NCBI RefSeq assembly: GCF_024790395.1
Contig: NZ_JAJISC010000001.1
Location: forward strand, 707,686-771,685
Length of the DNA stretch: 64,000 nucleotides
DNA from: Halomonas dongshanensis
Lineage (GTDB): Bacteria; Pseudomonadota; Gammaproteobacteria; Pseudomonadales; Halomonadaceae
Reading direction: 5' to 3'
Positions 1 to 10,237 of this stretch are shown one piece after another. A program made the translations under genes and the position numbers. Numbering within the stretch: position 1 is the stretch's first letter; the number at the start of each line of letters is the position of its first letter. The notes beneath the pieces are model-generated. The model was not told the DNA's origin. It saw nothing but the letters and a program-made list of their open reading frames with translations, and did no database searches.

Positions 1-1
1 T

Positions 2-382
2 GCGCTGTTCGTGATTTTCGAGACACCAAGTGCTGGCATTAACCAACAGCTATACGCCCTGCTCAAAGCGTGGGAAGGTCACTTCGATGAAGCCCACCGC
101 CTTTATGTGATATCGGGCGCCACGCCACAAAACCCCATCAAAATTGCCCACGCCTACCCGCCCGGCGAAATGCCCGGCCCCGAGGCGTTCACGGATGACG
201 CAAGCTTCTTGAGCGGCGTGAGCCTGATGGTCAAACGCCCCAAACGCAAACGCGGCTTCGATAAAGTGCAGCTTGCCAAGCTGGTCGAGCTAAGCCAGGC
301 GATAGCCGCGTTCGGCGGCAGCGTGCTGGATGAACAGCGCAAGCCCGTGACCCGCAAGGCGCTGAAGGCGATTACGGGGTAG
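2..382 (+). CDS. 3' end of an unrecognised gene
   Basis: An open frame runs from the first complete codon to the TAA-type stop region at 380-382, so the gene begins outside the window; a GTG at 11 is in frame but nothing marks it as a start. About 126 residues are visible. They end in a basic stretch (KRPKRKRGFDK) followed by a leucine/alanine-rich helix and a short GGSVLDEQRKPV segment. No catalytic motif or known family is recognised. It lies 53 bases before the first of two ATPase-nuclease genes on the same strand, so it could share their transcript. Codon use fits the GC-rich neighbours, which supports a real coding frame. Confidence 0.6.
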   Translation, partial: ALFVIFETPSAGINQQLYALLKAWEGHFDEAHRLYVISGATPQNPIKIAHAYPPGEMPGPEAFTDDASFLSGVSLMVKRPKRKRGFDKVQLAKLVELSQAIAAFGGSVLDEQRKPVTRKALKAITG

Positions 383-435
383 CTTCTTATAGGCGTGTTA
401 TGCTCTAGCAAATGGTTTCACCACCGAGCGCCGTC

Positions 436-2010
436 ATGACCCATCTTGAGCGTCAAAAACTGCCCATAGGTGTGCAGACCTTCACCGATATTCGTGAAGA
501 CAATTACTACTACGTCGATAAAACGCCGTTGTTGCATCGCTTGATCGACGAGGGCAAATACTATTTTCTCTCCCGCCCGCGCCGCTTCGGTAAAAGTCTG
601 CTGCTCGATACCCTGCGCTGCCTCTTCGAAGGCCGCGAGGGCTTGTTCGACGGGCTCTATATTCAGGACAAGTGGGACTGGCAGAAGTCGCACCCGGTGA
701 TTCGGCTGAGCTTCGCTGATGGTCACCTGACCAGTCGCGATACCCTGGATGCCCATATTCGCTACCAGCTAGGCGCGCTCCGAAAGCGGTTAGGAATCGA
801 GGGTGAGCGCCCAGAACTTATTTCCAGCGACTTTTCTGAATTGATCGAGCGAGCACACCAGCACTTTGGCGAGCGTGTGGTGGTACTGATCGACGAGTAC
901 GACAAGCCAATTCTGGATAACATCCTCGACGCCGAGCGCGCCCGCGAGCTGCGCGAAGGGCTCAAGAACCTTTATAGCGTACTTAAAGATGCCGACCCGC
1001 ATCTGCGCTTTGTACTGCTAACGGGGGTCTCCAAATTCAGCAAGGTGAGCCTGTTTTCGGGGCTTAATAACCTCAACGACATTACCTTGGATGCTCCCTA
1101 CGCGACGATTTGTGGCTATACCGATGCCGATATCGACCACGTTTTCGCGCCCGAATTGCCGGGGTTCGATCGGGCTCATATCCAGCGCTGGTATAACGGC
1201 TATCGCTGGGGCGGTCAGGACGTTACAGCGGTCTATAACCCCTTCGATGTCCTACTGCTATTTCAAAAGCGACAGTTCGGCCCCTATTGGTTCGAAAGCG
1301 CGACACCAACGTTCTTGGTGGATCTGCTAAAAGCGCGGGGTGTGTTTACGCCAGCGCTGGATCGGCTCGAAACGGAGGCAAGTTTGCTCAACCGCTTTGA
1401 TGTTGACGATATCGCCAGCGAAGCGCTGCTCTTTCAGACCGGCTACCTGACCATTAAAGCGGTCGAGGAGCCACTGCTCGGCTACCGTCTCTATACGTTG
1501 GGCTTTCCTAATCAGAAGGTCGAAGTCAGCCTCAACCAGGCGCTCCTGCCTGCTCTAGGCGTTCGCCACAGCCCACGCGAGCGAAAGAGTCTGTTCACCC
1601 ATTTGCATGCCCACGACCTCGCAGGCCTTGAAGCGCACCTGAAATCCCTCTACGCAGGTCTCCCCCACGATTGGTACCGCAATAACCCCATCGCCCAGTA
1701 CGAGGACCACTACGCCAGCGTGTTCTACAGTCACTTTGCTGCCCTGGGCGTGGACGTAGTCGTAGAAGATGCCAGCCACCACGGCCGGGTGGACATGGCC
1801 GTCGAGGCGTTTGGGCACCGCTATCTGTTCGAGTTCAAGGTGGTCGAGCAGTTGCCCGAAGGGCGGGCGCTCGCGCAAATCAAGGCACGCGGCTACGCCG
1901 ACAAATATAGAAGCCAGGGCCTGCCGATCCACTTGGTCGGCGTGGAGTTCTCCCGCGAGCAGCGTCAAATCGTTGGCTTCGAGGTCGAGACGCTGAAGGA
2001 GGGGCAATGA
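436..2010 (+). CDS. AAA-ATPase-like protein with C-terminal PD-(D/E)XK nuclease domain (copy 1)
   Basis: This is a 524-residue protein of the family that joins an AAA-ATPase_like domain (Pfam PF09820) to a PDDEXK_9 / DUF1703 domain (PF08011). The N-terminal GIQ/VQTF-type motif and YYVDKTPLL are typical. A P-loop-like RPRRFGKSLLLDTL lies near residue 50 and a Walker B-like VVVLIDEYDKPI near 155. At the C terminus GRVDM and YLFEFKV supply the D...ExK nuclease signature. ATG 436 is preferred because the homologous start in the next gene aligns there; an ATG at 412 is also in frame. The stop overlaps the start of copy 2 by four bases (ATGA), so the pair is translationally coupled. Biological role is unknown for the family; a nuclease activity is inferred, not shown. 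Confidence 0.85.
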   Translation: MTHLERQKLPIGVQTFTDIREDNYYYVDKTPLLHRLIDEGKYYFLSRPRRFGKSLLLDTLRCLFEGREGLFDGLYIQDKWDWQKSHPVIRLSFADGHLTSRDTLDAHIRYQLGALRKRLGIEGERPELISSDFSELIERAHQHFGERVVVLIDEYDKPILDNILDAERARELREGLKNLYSVLKDADPHLRFVLLTGVSKFSKVSLFSGLNNLNDITLDAPYATICGYTDADIDHVFAPELPGFDRAHIQRWYNGYRWGGQDVTAVYNPFDVLLLFQKRQFGPYWFESATPTFLVDLLKARGVFTPALDRLETEASLLNRFDVDDIASEALLFQTGYLTIKAVEEPLLGYRLYTLGFPNQKVEVSLNQALLPALGVRHSPRERKSLFTHLHAHDLAGLEAHLKSLYAGLPHDWYRNNPIAQYEDHYASVFYSHFAALGVDVVVEDASHHGRVDMAVEAFGHRYLFEFKVVEQLPEGRALAQIKARGYADKYRSQGLPIHLVGVEFSREQRQIVGFEVETLKEGQ

Positions 2011-3578
2011 TGTTGACCGAGCGTCAAAAACTACCCGTAGGCGTGCAGGCTTTCGACAAGCTGCGCACCGGCGGTTACTACTACGTGGATAAAACGCCGT
2101 TGCTGCACCAACTGGTGGAGGAGGGCGGCTACTACTTTCTCTCCCGGCCACGGCGCTTCGGCAAGAGCATGCTGCTCGATACCTTGCGCTGCCTCTTCGA
2201 GGGCCGTGAGGAGCTGTTCGACGGGCTCTATATTCAGGACAAGTGGGACTGGCAGAAAGCGCACCCGGTGATTCGGCTGAGCTTCGCCGATGGAGTGGTA
2301 CACAACCGCGAAGCGCTGGACGTTCGCATTCGTGACCAACTGCTGATTCAGCGCGAGCGGCTGGGCCTAACTGAGCCGCGCCCATCCGATATCCCTGGGG
2401 AGTTCTCCGCGCTGATCCGCGAGGCGCATCAGCACTTTGGCGAGCGCGTAGTGGTACTGATCGACGAGTACGACAAGCCGATTCTGGATAACATCCTCGA
2501 CGCCGAGCGTGCCCGCGAGCTGCGCGAAGGGCTCAAGAACCTTTATAGCGTGCTCAAAGATGCCGACCCGCACTTACGCTTTGTGCTGCTAACAGGGGTT
2601 TCCAAATTCAGTAAGGTGAGTCTGTTTTCGGGGCTTAATAACCTTCGTGATATCACGCTCTCCAGCACTTACGCGACGATTTGCGGCTATACCGATGCCG
2701 ATATCGACCGCGTCTTCGCGCCCGAGTTGCCAGGGCTTGATCGCGCTAACATTCAGCGCTGGTATAACGGTTACCGCTGGGGTGGTCAGGAGGTCACAGC
2801 GGTCTATAACCCCTTCGATGTGCTGCTGCTATTCCAAGAGCGCCAGTTCGGGGCGTTCTGGTTCGAGAGCGCGACACCGACGTTTCTAATCGATCTCTTG
2901 AAACAGCGTGGCGTGTTTACCCCGCAGCTGAATCGCTTACAGGCAAAGGCGCAACTGCTTGGACGCTTCGATGTCGATGACATCACCACCGAAGGGCTGC
3001 TGTTCCAGACGGGCTACCTGACCATTAAAGCCGTGGAAGAGCCGCTGGTAGGCTACCAGCTCTATACGCTGGGCTTTCCCAATCAGGAGGTGGAAAGTAG
3101 CCTCAACGAACTATTGCTACCGGCGTTGGGCCTGCGCGACAGCGAACTTCAGCGCCACCAGTTGGGGTTGATCGACGTGCTGCGCCAGCACGACATCAAA
3201 GGCCTTGAAACGCATCTCAAAGCCCTCTACGCAGGCCTCCCCCACGACTGGTACCGCAATAACCCCATCGCCCAGTACGAGGGCCACTACGCCAGCGTGT
3301 TCTATAGCCACTTTGCCGCTCTAGGCGTCGGTGTCATCGTAGAAGATGCCAGCCACCATGGCCGAGTAGATATGACCGTCGAGGCGTTCGGGCATCGCTA
3401 TCTGTTCGAGTTCAAAGTGGTCGAGCAACTGCCCGAAGGGCGGGCGCTCGCGCAGATCAAGGCACGCGGCTACGCCGACAAATATAGAAGCCAGGGCCTG
3501 CCGATCCACTTGGTGGGTGTGGAGTTCTCCCGAGAGCAGCGCCAGATCGTCGGCTTCGAGGTCGAGACGCTCTGCTGA
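2007..3578 (+). CDS. AAA-ATPase-like protein with C-terminal PD-(D/E)XK nuclease domain (copy 2)
   Basis: A 523-residue paralogue of the preceding gene with the same architecture: YYVDKTPLL, P-loop-like RPRRFGKSMLLDTL, Walker B-like VVVLIDEYDKPI, and C-terminal GRVDM...YLFEFKV nuclease residues. The central block from the Walker B motif through the sensor-like LLTGVSKFSKV and the last 80 residues are almost identical to copy 1, whereas the linker after the first 100 residues and the segment before the nuclease domain differ clearly. Such mosaic similarity suggests tandem duplication with gene conversion. All key residues are intact in both, so neither looks like a pseudogene. Function is not established. 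Confidence 0.85.
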   Translation: MMLTERQKLPVGVQAFDKLRTGGYYYVDKTPLLHQLVEEGGYYFLSRPRRFGKSMLLDTLRCLFEGREELFDGLYIQDKWDWQKAHPVIRLSFADGVVHNREALDVRIRDQLLIQRERLGLTEPRPSDIPGEFSALIREAHQHFGERVVVLIDEYDKPILDNILDAERARELREGLKNLYSVLKDADPHLRFVLLTGVSKFSKVSLFSGLNNLRDITLSSTYATICGYTDADIDRVFAPELPGLDRANIQRWYNGYRWGGQEVTAVYNPFDVLLLFQERQFGAFWFESATPTFLIDLLKQRGVFTPQLNRLQAKAQLLGRFDVDDITTEGLLFQTGYLTIKAVEEPLVGYQLYTLGFPNQEVESSLNELLLPALGLRDSELQRHQLGLIDVLRQHDIKGLETHLKALYAGLPHDWYRNNPIAQYEGHYASVFYSHFAALGVGVIVEDASHHGRVDMTVEAFGHRYLFEFKVVEQLPEGRALAQIKARGYADKYRSQGLPIHLVGVEFSREQRQIVGFEVETLC

Positions 3579-3609
3579 GCAAGGTAGTTTGTAAACCTGA
3601 AATAAGAGT

Positions 3610-3626
3610 GGGGGCGTTAAGCCCCC
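3610..3626 (-). terminator. Possible terminator hairpin between convergent genes
   Basis: GGGGGC-GTTAA-GCCCCC forms a six-base-pair all-GC stem with a five-base loop between the convergent ATPase gene and slmA. No clean T-run follows on either strand (the minus side continues CACTCTTATTT), so only a weak rho-independent terminator for slmA is suggested. Confidence 0.35.
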
Positions 3627-3673
3627 GGTCTGCATGGTGTCAGAAAGACGTGTGCCAGTGATAAGTGCTTAGG

Positions 3674-4288
3674 CTAGGCGCTAGCCGCCTGCGGCGCTTC
3701 TTGCAGTAGCCGTTGGGAGAGGAACTGCCACTGGTCGTCCCAATATTCGGTGGGCAGACGTTTGAAGTCGCTGCGCACGTACTGAGAAATACGCCCCTCG
3801 GCCTGGGCGATCAGCAGATTGGCAGCGGCGGATGCAGGCAATGTAGGGCGGCGGCCTTCACGTAACTCGGCCTCGCGCAGTACCTGTTTGAGCTGCACTT
3901 CGAGGCGCTCGAAGAGTTGGTGCACGCGCAGCCGCAGCCGCGCGGTTTCACCGGTCAAGACGTCGCCGCCCATCACGCGGGCAAGTCCCGGGTTCTTCTC
4001 GGCAAAGCCCAACACCAAACGCAACAGCGTACCGCAGCGTTCGGTGGTTTCGGGCACCTCGTCCAGAATCCGCGTGATGCGGGCGAAAATGCTCTCCTCG
4101 ATGAAATCGATGAGGCTTTCGAACATCCGCGCTTTGCTCGGAAAGTGGCGGTAGAGTGCGGCTTCCGAAACGCCGACCTGCTTGGCGAGTGCCGCCGTAG
4201 TGATGCGCTTGCCGCTATCCTCTTCGAGCATGATGGCCAGCGCCTGGAGAATCTGCTCGCGGCGGCGTGGTTTGCGTTCATCGCTCAT
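3674..4288 (-). CDS. slmA: Nucleoid occlusion factor SlmA (TetR family)
   Basis: A 204-residue TetR-fold protein. SlmA binds specific chromosomal sites and then antagonises FtsZ polymerisation so the septum does not form over the nucleoid. The N-terminal helix-turn-helix (about residues 10-60) carries [20 protein letters not shown] and [11 protein letters not shown], which is the typical SlmA form. The C-terminal half is the helical dimer/FtsZ-binding region and the length equals that of the family (about 198-205). A GAGGAGGG ribosome site precedes the ATG. It starts 20 bases after argB, and the order coaBC-dut-algC-argB-slmA resembles the dfp-dut-slmA cluster of enterics. Confidence 0.93.
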   Translation of the reverse strand: MSDERKPRRREQILQALAIMLEEDSGKRITTAALAKQVGVSEAALYRHFPSKARMFESLIDFIEESIFARITRILDEVPETTERCGTLLRLVLGFAEKNPGLARVMGGDVLTGETARLRLRVHQLFERLEVQLKQVLREAELREGRRPTLPASAAANLLIAQAEGRISQYVRSDFKRLPTEYWDDQWQFLSQRLLQEAPQAASA

Positions 4289-4308
4289 GACAAAGCCCTC
4301 CTCGGCGC

Positions 4309-5238
<930 letters not shown>

Positions 5239-5391
5239 TTATGGCGAGTGGCGTTTTTAAGCTCTTGTCGCTATAGGCTTTTATATCCCGATTATGTCTC
5301 ACACGAAGGCGCTGTTACCGCTTTTTTACCCCCGCTTTACTGCCGCTTATCCTGCTTTATGTCGCTGTGGTAATGCCCGTAGAATCTGCTT

Positions 5392-6789
5392 TTAGATCAT
5401 GACCTGGATATCCGGCGCAACGGCTTCGAGCGCTTTGATGAAGCGCTGCTTGATACGCTCGAGGGCGGCCTGCGTCTCGCCCTCGAAGCGCAGCACGAGC
5501 ATGGGCGTGGTGTTCGAAGCGCGGCAGAGCCCCCAGCCGTCGGCATAGTCGACGCGGATACCGTCCAGCGTGGTTTTGCTACCTTCGCCGAAGTCGCCCT
5601 CGCGGACAAGCGTTTCGATCAACGCGAACTTGCGCGCCTCATCGACTGGCACGTTGAGCTCCGGCGTGCTCACCGCGCGAGGGAAACACTCGAAGTAGGT
5701 GTCGGCATCGAGAGCCTGTCCGGCGAGAATCTCGAGCAACCGGGCGGCGGCGTAGAGGCCGTCGTCGAAGCCGTACCAGCGCTCCTTGAAGAAGATGTGC
5801 CCGCTCATCTCTCCCGCCAGCAGCGCGCCGGTCTGCTTCATGCGCGCTTTGACCAGCGAGTGCCCGGTGCGCCACATCTCGGGTTTGCCGCCCGCGTCGC
5901 GAATCACCTGGCTGAGCTTGCCGGTACATTTGATATCGAAGATGACGCCCGCCCCTGGCGCACGCGTGAGCAGGTCCCTGGCAAACGCCATGAGCAGCAG
6001 GTCGGGGTAGACGATCCAGCCCTTGGGTGTGACCACGCCAAGGCGGTCGCCGTCGCCATCGAAGGCGAGGCCAATATCGGCGTCGTGTGCGTTGACGGCC
6101 GCAATTAGGTCCTGAAGGTTTTCGGGCTTGCCAGGGTCAGGGTGGTGGTTCGGGAAGCGGCCGTCGATCTCGGCGTAGAGGGGCACGGTATCGACGCCCA
6201 AACGCTCGATCAGCGCGGGCCCGAGCTCACCGGCAACGCCATTGCCGCAATCGACCACCGCCTTGAGCGGGCGCGCGAGGTGGATGTCTCCAACAATGCG
6301 CTCAAGATACGCCGCGCGAAGGTCGTGAGCGCTGAGCGTGCCTTGGCCGCTATGCAAGTCGTCGTTCTCGATTCGCTCGAAAAGCGCGGTAATACGCTCG
6401 TTGGAGAGCGTTTCACCTTCGATCACGATCTTGAAGCCGTTGTAGTCGGGTGGGTTGTGGCTGCCAGTGAGCATGACGCCCGAGCGGGTATCGTCCAGCG
6501 TATGGGTAGCGAAGTAGAGCACCGGCGTCGGTACGCGGCCTAGATCGATCACATCGCAGCCCGAGGCGAGCAGGCCGCGCACCAGCGCCGCTTGAAGTCG
6601 CTCGCCCGAAAGGCGTCCGTCTCGCGCCACGGCTACGCGAGTCGTGCCGTGGACGATGACTTCGCTGCCAATGGCGCGGCCGATCCATTCGCTGGTTGCC
6701 TCGCTCAAGGTGTCATCGACGATGCCGCGAATGTCATAGGCGCGAAAGATCGACGCTGGCACGCGTGAAGACGCTGCAGGTGTCGCCAT
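5392..6789 (-). CDS. algC: Phosphomannomutase/phosphoglucomutase
   Basis: Interconverts the 6- and 1-phosphates of mannose and glucose, feeding GDP-mannose and UDP/dTDP-sugar pools for exopolysaccharide and lipopolysaccharide. The 465-residue alpha-D-phosphohexomutase has all four signatures in order: TGSHNPP with the phosphoserine at residue 110, the metal loop DGDGDR, the sugar-specificity loop GEMSGH, and the C-terminal phosphate-binding RASNTTP. ATG 6789 is chosen because AAAGGAG lies ten bases before it; an upstream in-frame ATG at 6831 would overlap dut and lacks a ribosome site. Downstream of dut and upstream of argB, as in pseudomonads. Confidence 0.95.
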   Translation of the reverse strand: MATPAASSRVPASIFRAYDIRGIVDDTLSEATSEWIGRAIGSEVIVHGTTRVAVARDGRLSGERLQAALVRGLLASGCDVIDLGRVPTPVLYFATHTLDDTRSGVMLTGSHNPPDYNGFKIVIEGETLSNERITALFERIENDDLHSGQGTLSAHDLRAAYLERIVGDIHLARPLKAVVDCGNGVAGELGPALIERLGVDTVPLYAEIDGRFPNHHPDPGKPENLQDLIAAVNAHDADIGLAFDGDGDRLGVVTPKGWIVYPDLLLMAFARDLLTRAPGAGVIFDIKCTGKLSQVIRDAGGKPEMWRTGHSLVKARMKQTGALLAGEMSGHIFFKERWYGFDDGLYAAARLLEILAGQALDADTYFECFPRAVSTPELNVPVDEARKFALIETLVREGDFGEGSKTTLDGIRVDYADGWGLCRASNTTPMLVLRFEGETQAALERIKQRFIKALEAVAPDIQVMI

Positions 6790-6827
6790 GGCAATAGGGC
6801 TCCTTTGCGAGATGCTCCTGCTTGAAA

Positions 6828-7286
6828 TCAATACGCGCCGGTGCTGCCGAAGCCGCCGCTACCGCGCGCCGAGTCCTCGAAGCTATCGACGAGCGCAAGC
6901 TCGGCCTGCACTACCGGTACCAGCACGTACTGCGCCAGGCGCTCGAAGGGGGCGAGGGTGAACTCGCTCTGGCCGCGATTCCACACCGAAATCATCAACT
7001 CGCCCTGATAGTCGGAGTCGATCAGCCCGACCAGGTTGCCCAGCACGATGCCGTGCTTATGCCCAAGCCCCGAACGCGGCAAAATCATTCCCGCAAGGTT
7101 CGGGTCTGCGATATGGATCGCAAGCCCCGTGCGCACCAGTTGACAGTCGCCGGGGACAAGGGTGAGCGGTGCATCGAGCAGCGCGCGCAGGTCCATGCCC
7201 GCCGAGCCTTGAGTGGCGTAGTGGGGCAGATAATCGCGCAGGCGTTCATCCAGCAGTTTGCATTGAAGACGAGGACGAACGGACAT
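6828..7286 (-). CDS. dut: dUTP diphosphatase (dUTPase)
   Basis: Hydrolyses dUTP to dUMP and pyrophosphate, keeping uracil out of DNA and supplying dTMP synthesis. The 152-residue trimeric-type enzyme shows the conserved motifs in order: AGMDLRA near residue 29, [11 protein letters not shown] near 70, the uridine-binding [11 protein letters not shown] near 87, ERLAQ, and the glycine-rich C-terminal GGFGSTG that closes over the active site. Its ATG shares one base with the coaBC stop (TGATG), so the two are coupled in translation. Confidence 0.97.
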   Translation of the reverse strand: MSVRPRLQCKLLDERLRDYLPHYATQGSAGMDLRALLDAPLTLVPGDCQLVRTGLAIHIADPNLAGMILPRSGLGHKHGIVLGNLVGLIDSDYQGELMISVWNRGQSEFTLAPFERLAQYVLVPVVQAELALVDSFEDSARGSGGFGSTGAY

Positions 7287-8575
7287 CAGGAAGCTCCAGG
7301 AGGCGTGGGAGAAAGAGACATAGACGAAGAGGTATCGAGCAGGTCAAACGCGCGCTGGATGACGGTCTCGGCCAGAGCACTTTTGGGCTGAGGCGGCTGG
7401 GTATCGCTCTCCACGCCCTCTGGCGTGCGCCACAAAAGCCAAGCAGCGTTGTCGTCGCTACCAAAGCCGAGCCCTGCTTGCGACACGTCGTTGGCCACGA
7501 TCATGTCGAGGCCTTTACGCGTGAGCTTATCGCGGGCGTAGTCTTGGGTGTCACGCGTCTCGGCGGCAAAGCCGACCACGAAGGGGCGCTTGGGTGCTGC
7601 TAGCGCCGCTACCTCGGCCACGATATCGGGATTTTTTACCAGCGTAAGCGTCAAGGTCTCGCTGTCGCCGCGCTTTTTCATCTTGTGCTCGGCAACGTGC
7701 TCGGCGCGGTAGTCGGCAACGGCGGCGCAGGCGATGAACAGATCGGCCGTGGGAGCTAAGCGCTGCGCTTCAGTATGCATGTCGAGCGCTGAGGTGACAT
7801 CGATGCGCGTCACGCCGCTAGGCGTCGCCAGCGACACCGGCCCGCTGATCAACGTGACCTTCGCACCAGCGGCATGCGCGGCGGCGGCCAGAGCGTAGCC
7901 CATCTTGCCGGAGCTGTGATTGGAGAGGTAGCGCACCGGATCCAGGGCTTCGCGCGTGGGGCCTGCGGTGATGACCACATGACGATTACGCGTGTCCGCT
8001 GCGGTCATGGCCGACGATGCAAGGCGGTCGAAGAGCGAGGTGACGATCTCCTCGGGCTCGCTCATGCGTCCAGGGCCAACGTCGCCGCAGGCTTGGTCCC
8101 CCGCGCCGGGGCCGATCGGCTGCCAGCCATCTTCGGCGAGTAGCGCGATGTTGCGCTGGGTAGCGCGGTGACGCCACATGGCCTGGTTCATGGCGGGGGC
8201 GATCAGCTTGGGGGCTTCGCTGGCGAGGCACAGCGTGGTCAGCAGATCGTCGGCCATGCCGTTAACCAAACGCGCGATGAGGTCGGCCGTGGCGGGAGCA
8301 ATCAAAATGGCATCGGCCCAGCGAGCGAGTTCGATATGGCCCATGCCCGCTTCGGCTTCTGGGTCGAGCAGTGAGGTGCGCACCGGCTCGCCCGAGAGCG
8401 CTTGAAGCGTTAGCGGCGTAATGAAGGCTTGTGCACCCTCGGTCATGACCACGCGTACTTCGCAGCCCGCCTGCTTGAGCAAGCGGACGATCAACGCACT
8501 CTTATAGGCGGCAATACCGGCGCTGATACCTAGCAGGATGCGCTTTCCGGCCAGCGTCGAAGAGGGAGTCGCCAT
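7286..8575 (-). CDS. coaBC: Bifunctional phosphopantothenoylcysteine synthetase/decarboxylase
   Basis: Carries out two steps of coenzyme A synthesis: joining cysteine to 4'-phosphopantothenate (CoaB) and decarboxylating the product (CoaC). About 429 residues. The N-terminal flavoprotein half begins [14 protein letters not shown] and has the PAMNQAMW substrate loop; the C-terminal synthetase half begins near residue 190 with [16 protein letters not shown] and contains [15 protein letters not shown] 8575 is preferred to an in-frame TTG at 8599 because residues upstream are not conserved. It heads the coaBC-dut-algC-argB-slmA run and diverges from radC. Confidence 0.95.
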   Translation of the reverse strand: MATPSSTLAGKRILLGISAGIAAYKSALIVRLLKQAGCEVRVVMTEGAQAFITPLTLQALSGEPVRTSLLDPEAEAGMGHIELARWADAILIAPATADLIARLVNGMADDLLTTLCLASEAPKLIAPAMNQAMWRHRATQRNIALLAEDGWQPIGPGAGDQACGDVGPGRMSEPEEIVTSLFDRLASSAMTAADTRNRHVVITAGPTREALDPVRYLSNHSSGKMGYALAAAAHAAGAKVTLISGPVSLATPSGVTRIDVTSALDMHTEAQRLAPTADLFIACAAVADYRAEHVAEHKMKKRGDSETLTLTLVKNPDIVAEVAALAAPKRPFVVGFAAETRDTQDYARDKLTRKGLDMIVANDVSQAGLGFGSDDNAAWLLWRTPEGVESDTQPPQPKSALAETVIQRAFDLLDTSSSMSLSPTPPGAS

Positions 8576-8691
8576 CGTGTAGCCCGCACCGTCGTTCAAT
8601 AAGGAGGCTTACCATACCATTCGCAGGCGCGATTTGGCATGCTGGGGGGAAGAATTCCAAGAGCGGTAAAAACGCCGAATGGGGAGCCACG

Positions 8692-9366
8692 ATGGGGATC
8701 AACCACTGGCCGCAGGACGAGCGGCCACGCGAGAAACTACTTAGCCGCGGTGCCGAGGCGCTATCTGACGCGGAGCTTCTGGCCATCTTTTTGCGCGTGG
8801 GGGTACAGGGGCGCTCCGCCGTCGATCTGGCGCGTGACCTGCTCGCCCGCTTTGGCGGCCTGAGGCCGCTGCTCGAAGCCGACCAGCGCCATTTCTGCGC
8901 CGCCCACGGCCTCGGGGTAGCCAAGTTCGCTCAGCTTCAGGCCACGCTCGAACTGTCACGGCGCCACTTGGCAAGCCAACTGGCAAAAGGCAATGCCCTG
9001 ACCTCGCCGTCGTTGGTGCGTCATTACCTAAGCGCGCAGATGCGCCACTTGGCTCATGAGGAGTTCGCCGTGCTGTTTTTGGATACCCAGCACCGCATCA
9101 TCCGCTTTGAGTCGCTGTTTCGCGGCACCCTGGATAGCGCTGCCGTCTACCCCCGTGAGGTGGCCAAACGCGCCCTCGAACTCAACGCTGGCGCGCTGAT
9201 TCTGGCGCACAACCACCCGTCAGGCGTGGCCGAGCCCAGCGATGCCGACCGGCGCATCACCGAGCGGCTGCGCGAGGCGTTGGGGCTTTTCGACGTGCGC
9301 GTGCTCGATCACTTCGTGGTCGGCGATGGCGACGTGGTATCGTTTGCCGAGCGCGGGTGGCTGTAA
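8692..9366 (+). CDS. radC: RadC family JAB-domain protein
   Basis: A 224-residue protein with an N-terminal helix-hairpin-helix-like region (UPF0758; LPRE..ERL-type start [17 protein letters not shown]) and a C-terminal JAB/MPN metalloprotease fold. The metal motif E...HNHPSG...D is present: EEFAVLFLD, then [12 protein letters not shown] followed by D in SDADR. Earlier assignment to recombination repair has been withdrawn for the E. coli protein and the molecular role is unknown. GGAG precedes the ATG by seven bases. It diverges from coaBC, the usual arrangement in Gammaproteobacteria. Confidence 0.92.
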   Translation: MGINHWPQDERPREKLLSRGAEALSDAELLAIFLRVGVQGRSAVDLARDLLARFGGLRPLLEADQRHFCAAHGLGVAKFAQLQATLELSRRHLASQLAKGNALTSPSLVRHYLSAQMRHLAHEEFAVLFLDTQHRIIRFESLFRGTLDSAAVYPREVAKRALELNAGALILAHNHPSGVAEPSDADRRITERLREALGLFDVRVLDHFVVGDGDVVSFAERGWL

Positions 9367-9467
9367 ATGGGCGGTAAAACAATTTGCCGCCGCTAATCCT
9401 TGCCGCCACGATGGTGAACGGTATCCGCGTAAAAATGGCCTTTTTCGCCCTTTTTGGTTCGATTTAC

Positions 9468-9496
9468 TTGCCGCTTTCTAGCCACTCTGGTATAAA
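9468..9496 (+). promoter_or_regulatory. Sigma-70-type promoter for rpmB-rpmG
   Basis: TTGCCG at 9468-9473 and TATAAA at 9491-9496 are separated by 17 bases, and TGG directly before TATAAA forms an extended -10. It sits about 125 bases before rpmB in an otherwise gene-free stretch after radC, as expected for a strong ribosomal-protein promoter. Confidence 0.65.
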
Positions 9497-9622
9497 GTGC
9501 CACCTTTGAACTTGGGTTGAATAACGGGCTTGGGTACACACAGGCGGTTAACTGCGTCAACGTCCTCCCTGCTCCGGTTTGCCCGACAGTTTTGAACAAC
9601 TCGCCAGCGGTTGGAGGCTCTC

Positions 9623-9859
9623 ATGTCCAAAGTATGTCAGGTTACCGGCAAGCGCCCGGTATCCGGTAACAATGTTTCTCACTCCCAGCGTAAGACGCGT
9701 CGTCGCTTCTTGCCGAACCTGCACACCCACCGTTTTTGGGTGGAGTCCGAAAACCGCTTCGTCAAGCTGCGCGTCTCTTCCAAGGGCATGCGTATCATCG
9801 ACAAGAAAGGTATCGAGACGGTTCTGGCTGATATCCGCAAGCGCGGCGAAGCCATCTAA
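9623..9859 (+). CDS. rpmB: 50S ribosomal protein L28
   Basis: A 78-residue basic protein of the large ribosomal subunit. The N terminus [20 protein letters not shown] and the RRFLPNLH core are characteristic. ATG 9623 follows GGAGG by seven bases and gives the standard length; an upstream ATG at 9611 is not used by the family. It is followed after 66 bases by rpmG in the standard rpmBG operon. Confidence 0.98.
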   Translation: MSKVCQVTGKRPVSGNNVSHSQRKTRRRFLPNLHTHRFWVESENRFVKLRVSSKGMRIIDKKGIETVLADIRKRGEAI

Positions 9860-9925
9860 GACGCTGTCTTACTCACGCGACGCTGTCTGCATACACGTAA
9901 TCGCTAATTCTGGGAGAGTTGAACC

Positions 9926-10081
9926 ATGCGCGATAAGATCAAGTTGGTGTCCAGTGCCGGTACAGGTCACTTCTACACCACCGATAAGAACAAGCGGAAC
10001 ACTCCGGACAAGTTCGAGTTCAAGAAGTACGATCCGGTTGTCCGTAAGCACGTGATCTACAAGGAAGCCAAGATCAAGTAA
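9926..10081 (+). CDS. rpmG: 50S ribosomal protein L33
   Basis: A 51-residue large-subunit protein: [19 protein letters not shown] followed by [17 protein letters not shown] and a basic C terminus ending KEAKIK. GGGAG lies nine bases before the ATG. It lacks the four zinc-binding cysteines of the C+ form, so this is the zinc-independent C- type. It completes the rpmB-rpmG operon and is followed by a strong terminator. Confidence 0.98.
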   Translation: MRDKIKLVSSAGTGHFYTTDKNKRNTPDKFEFKKYDPVVRKHVIYKEAKIK

Positions 10082-10125
10082 TCGCTCTGAGCGATGATCG
10101 GCTTTCACCGCAGGCTTGCCTGTCG

Positions 10126-10154
10126 AAAAACCCGGCTCTCGAAGCCGGGTTTTT
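10126..10154 (+). terminator. Rho-independent terminator of rpmB-rpmG
   Basis: CCCGGCT and AGCCGGG pair around a five-base loop, preceded by AAAAA and followed by TTTTT. It begins 45 bases after the rpmG stop. Confidence 0.92.
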
Positions 10155-10237
10155 GTTTGCGTGCTTTTTTGCGTATGCGCCTTTCGCTTATACAATGAGC
10201 GCTCACCTCTTTTGATGACTTACCGATAGCGAGCACG

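Noticed and set aside
1555..2385. 276-codon frame on the minus strand across both ATPase genes
   Set aside because: It lies entirely antisense to well-supported genes with motifs; GC-rich codon use leaves long antisense frames open by chance.
412..3578. Calling the tandem ATPase-nuclease genes a phage defence system
   Set aside because: The family is found in many genomes in multiple copies, has no demonstrated role in defence, and no other defence gene is nearby.
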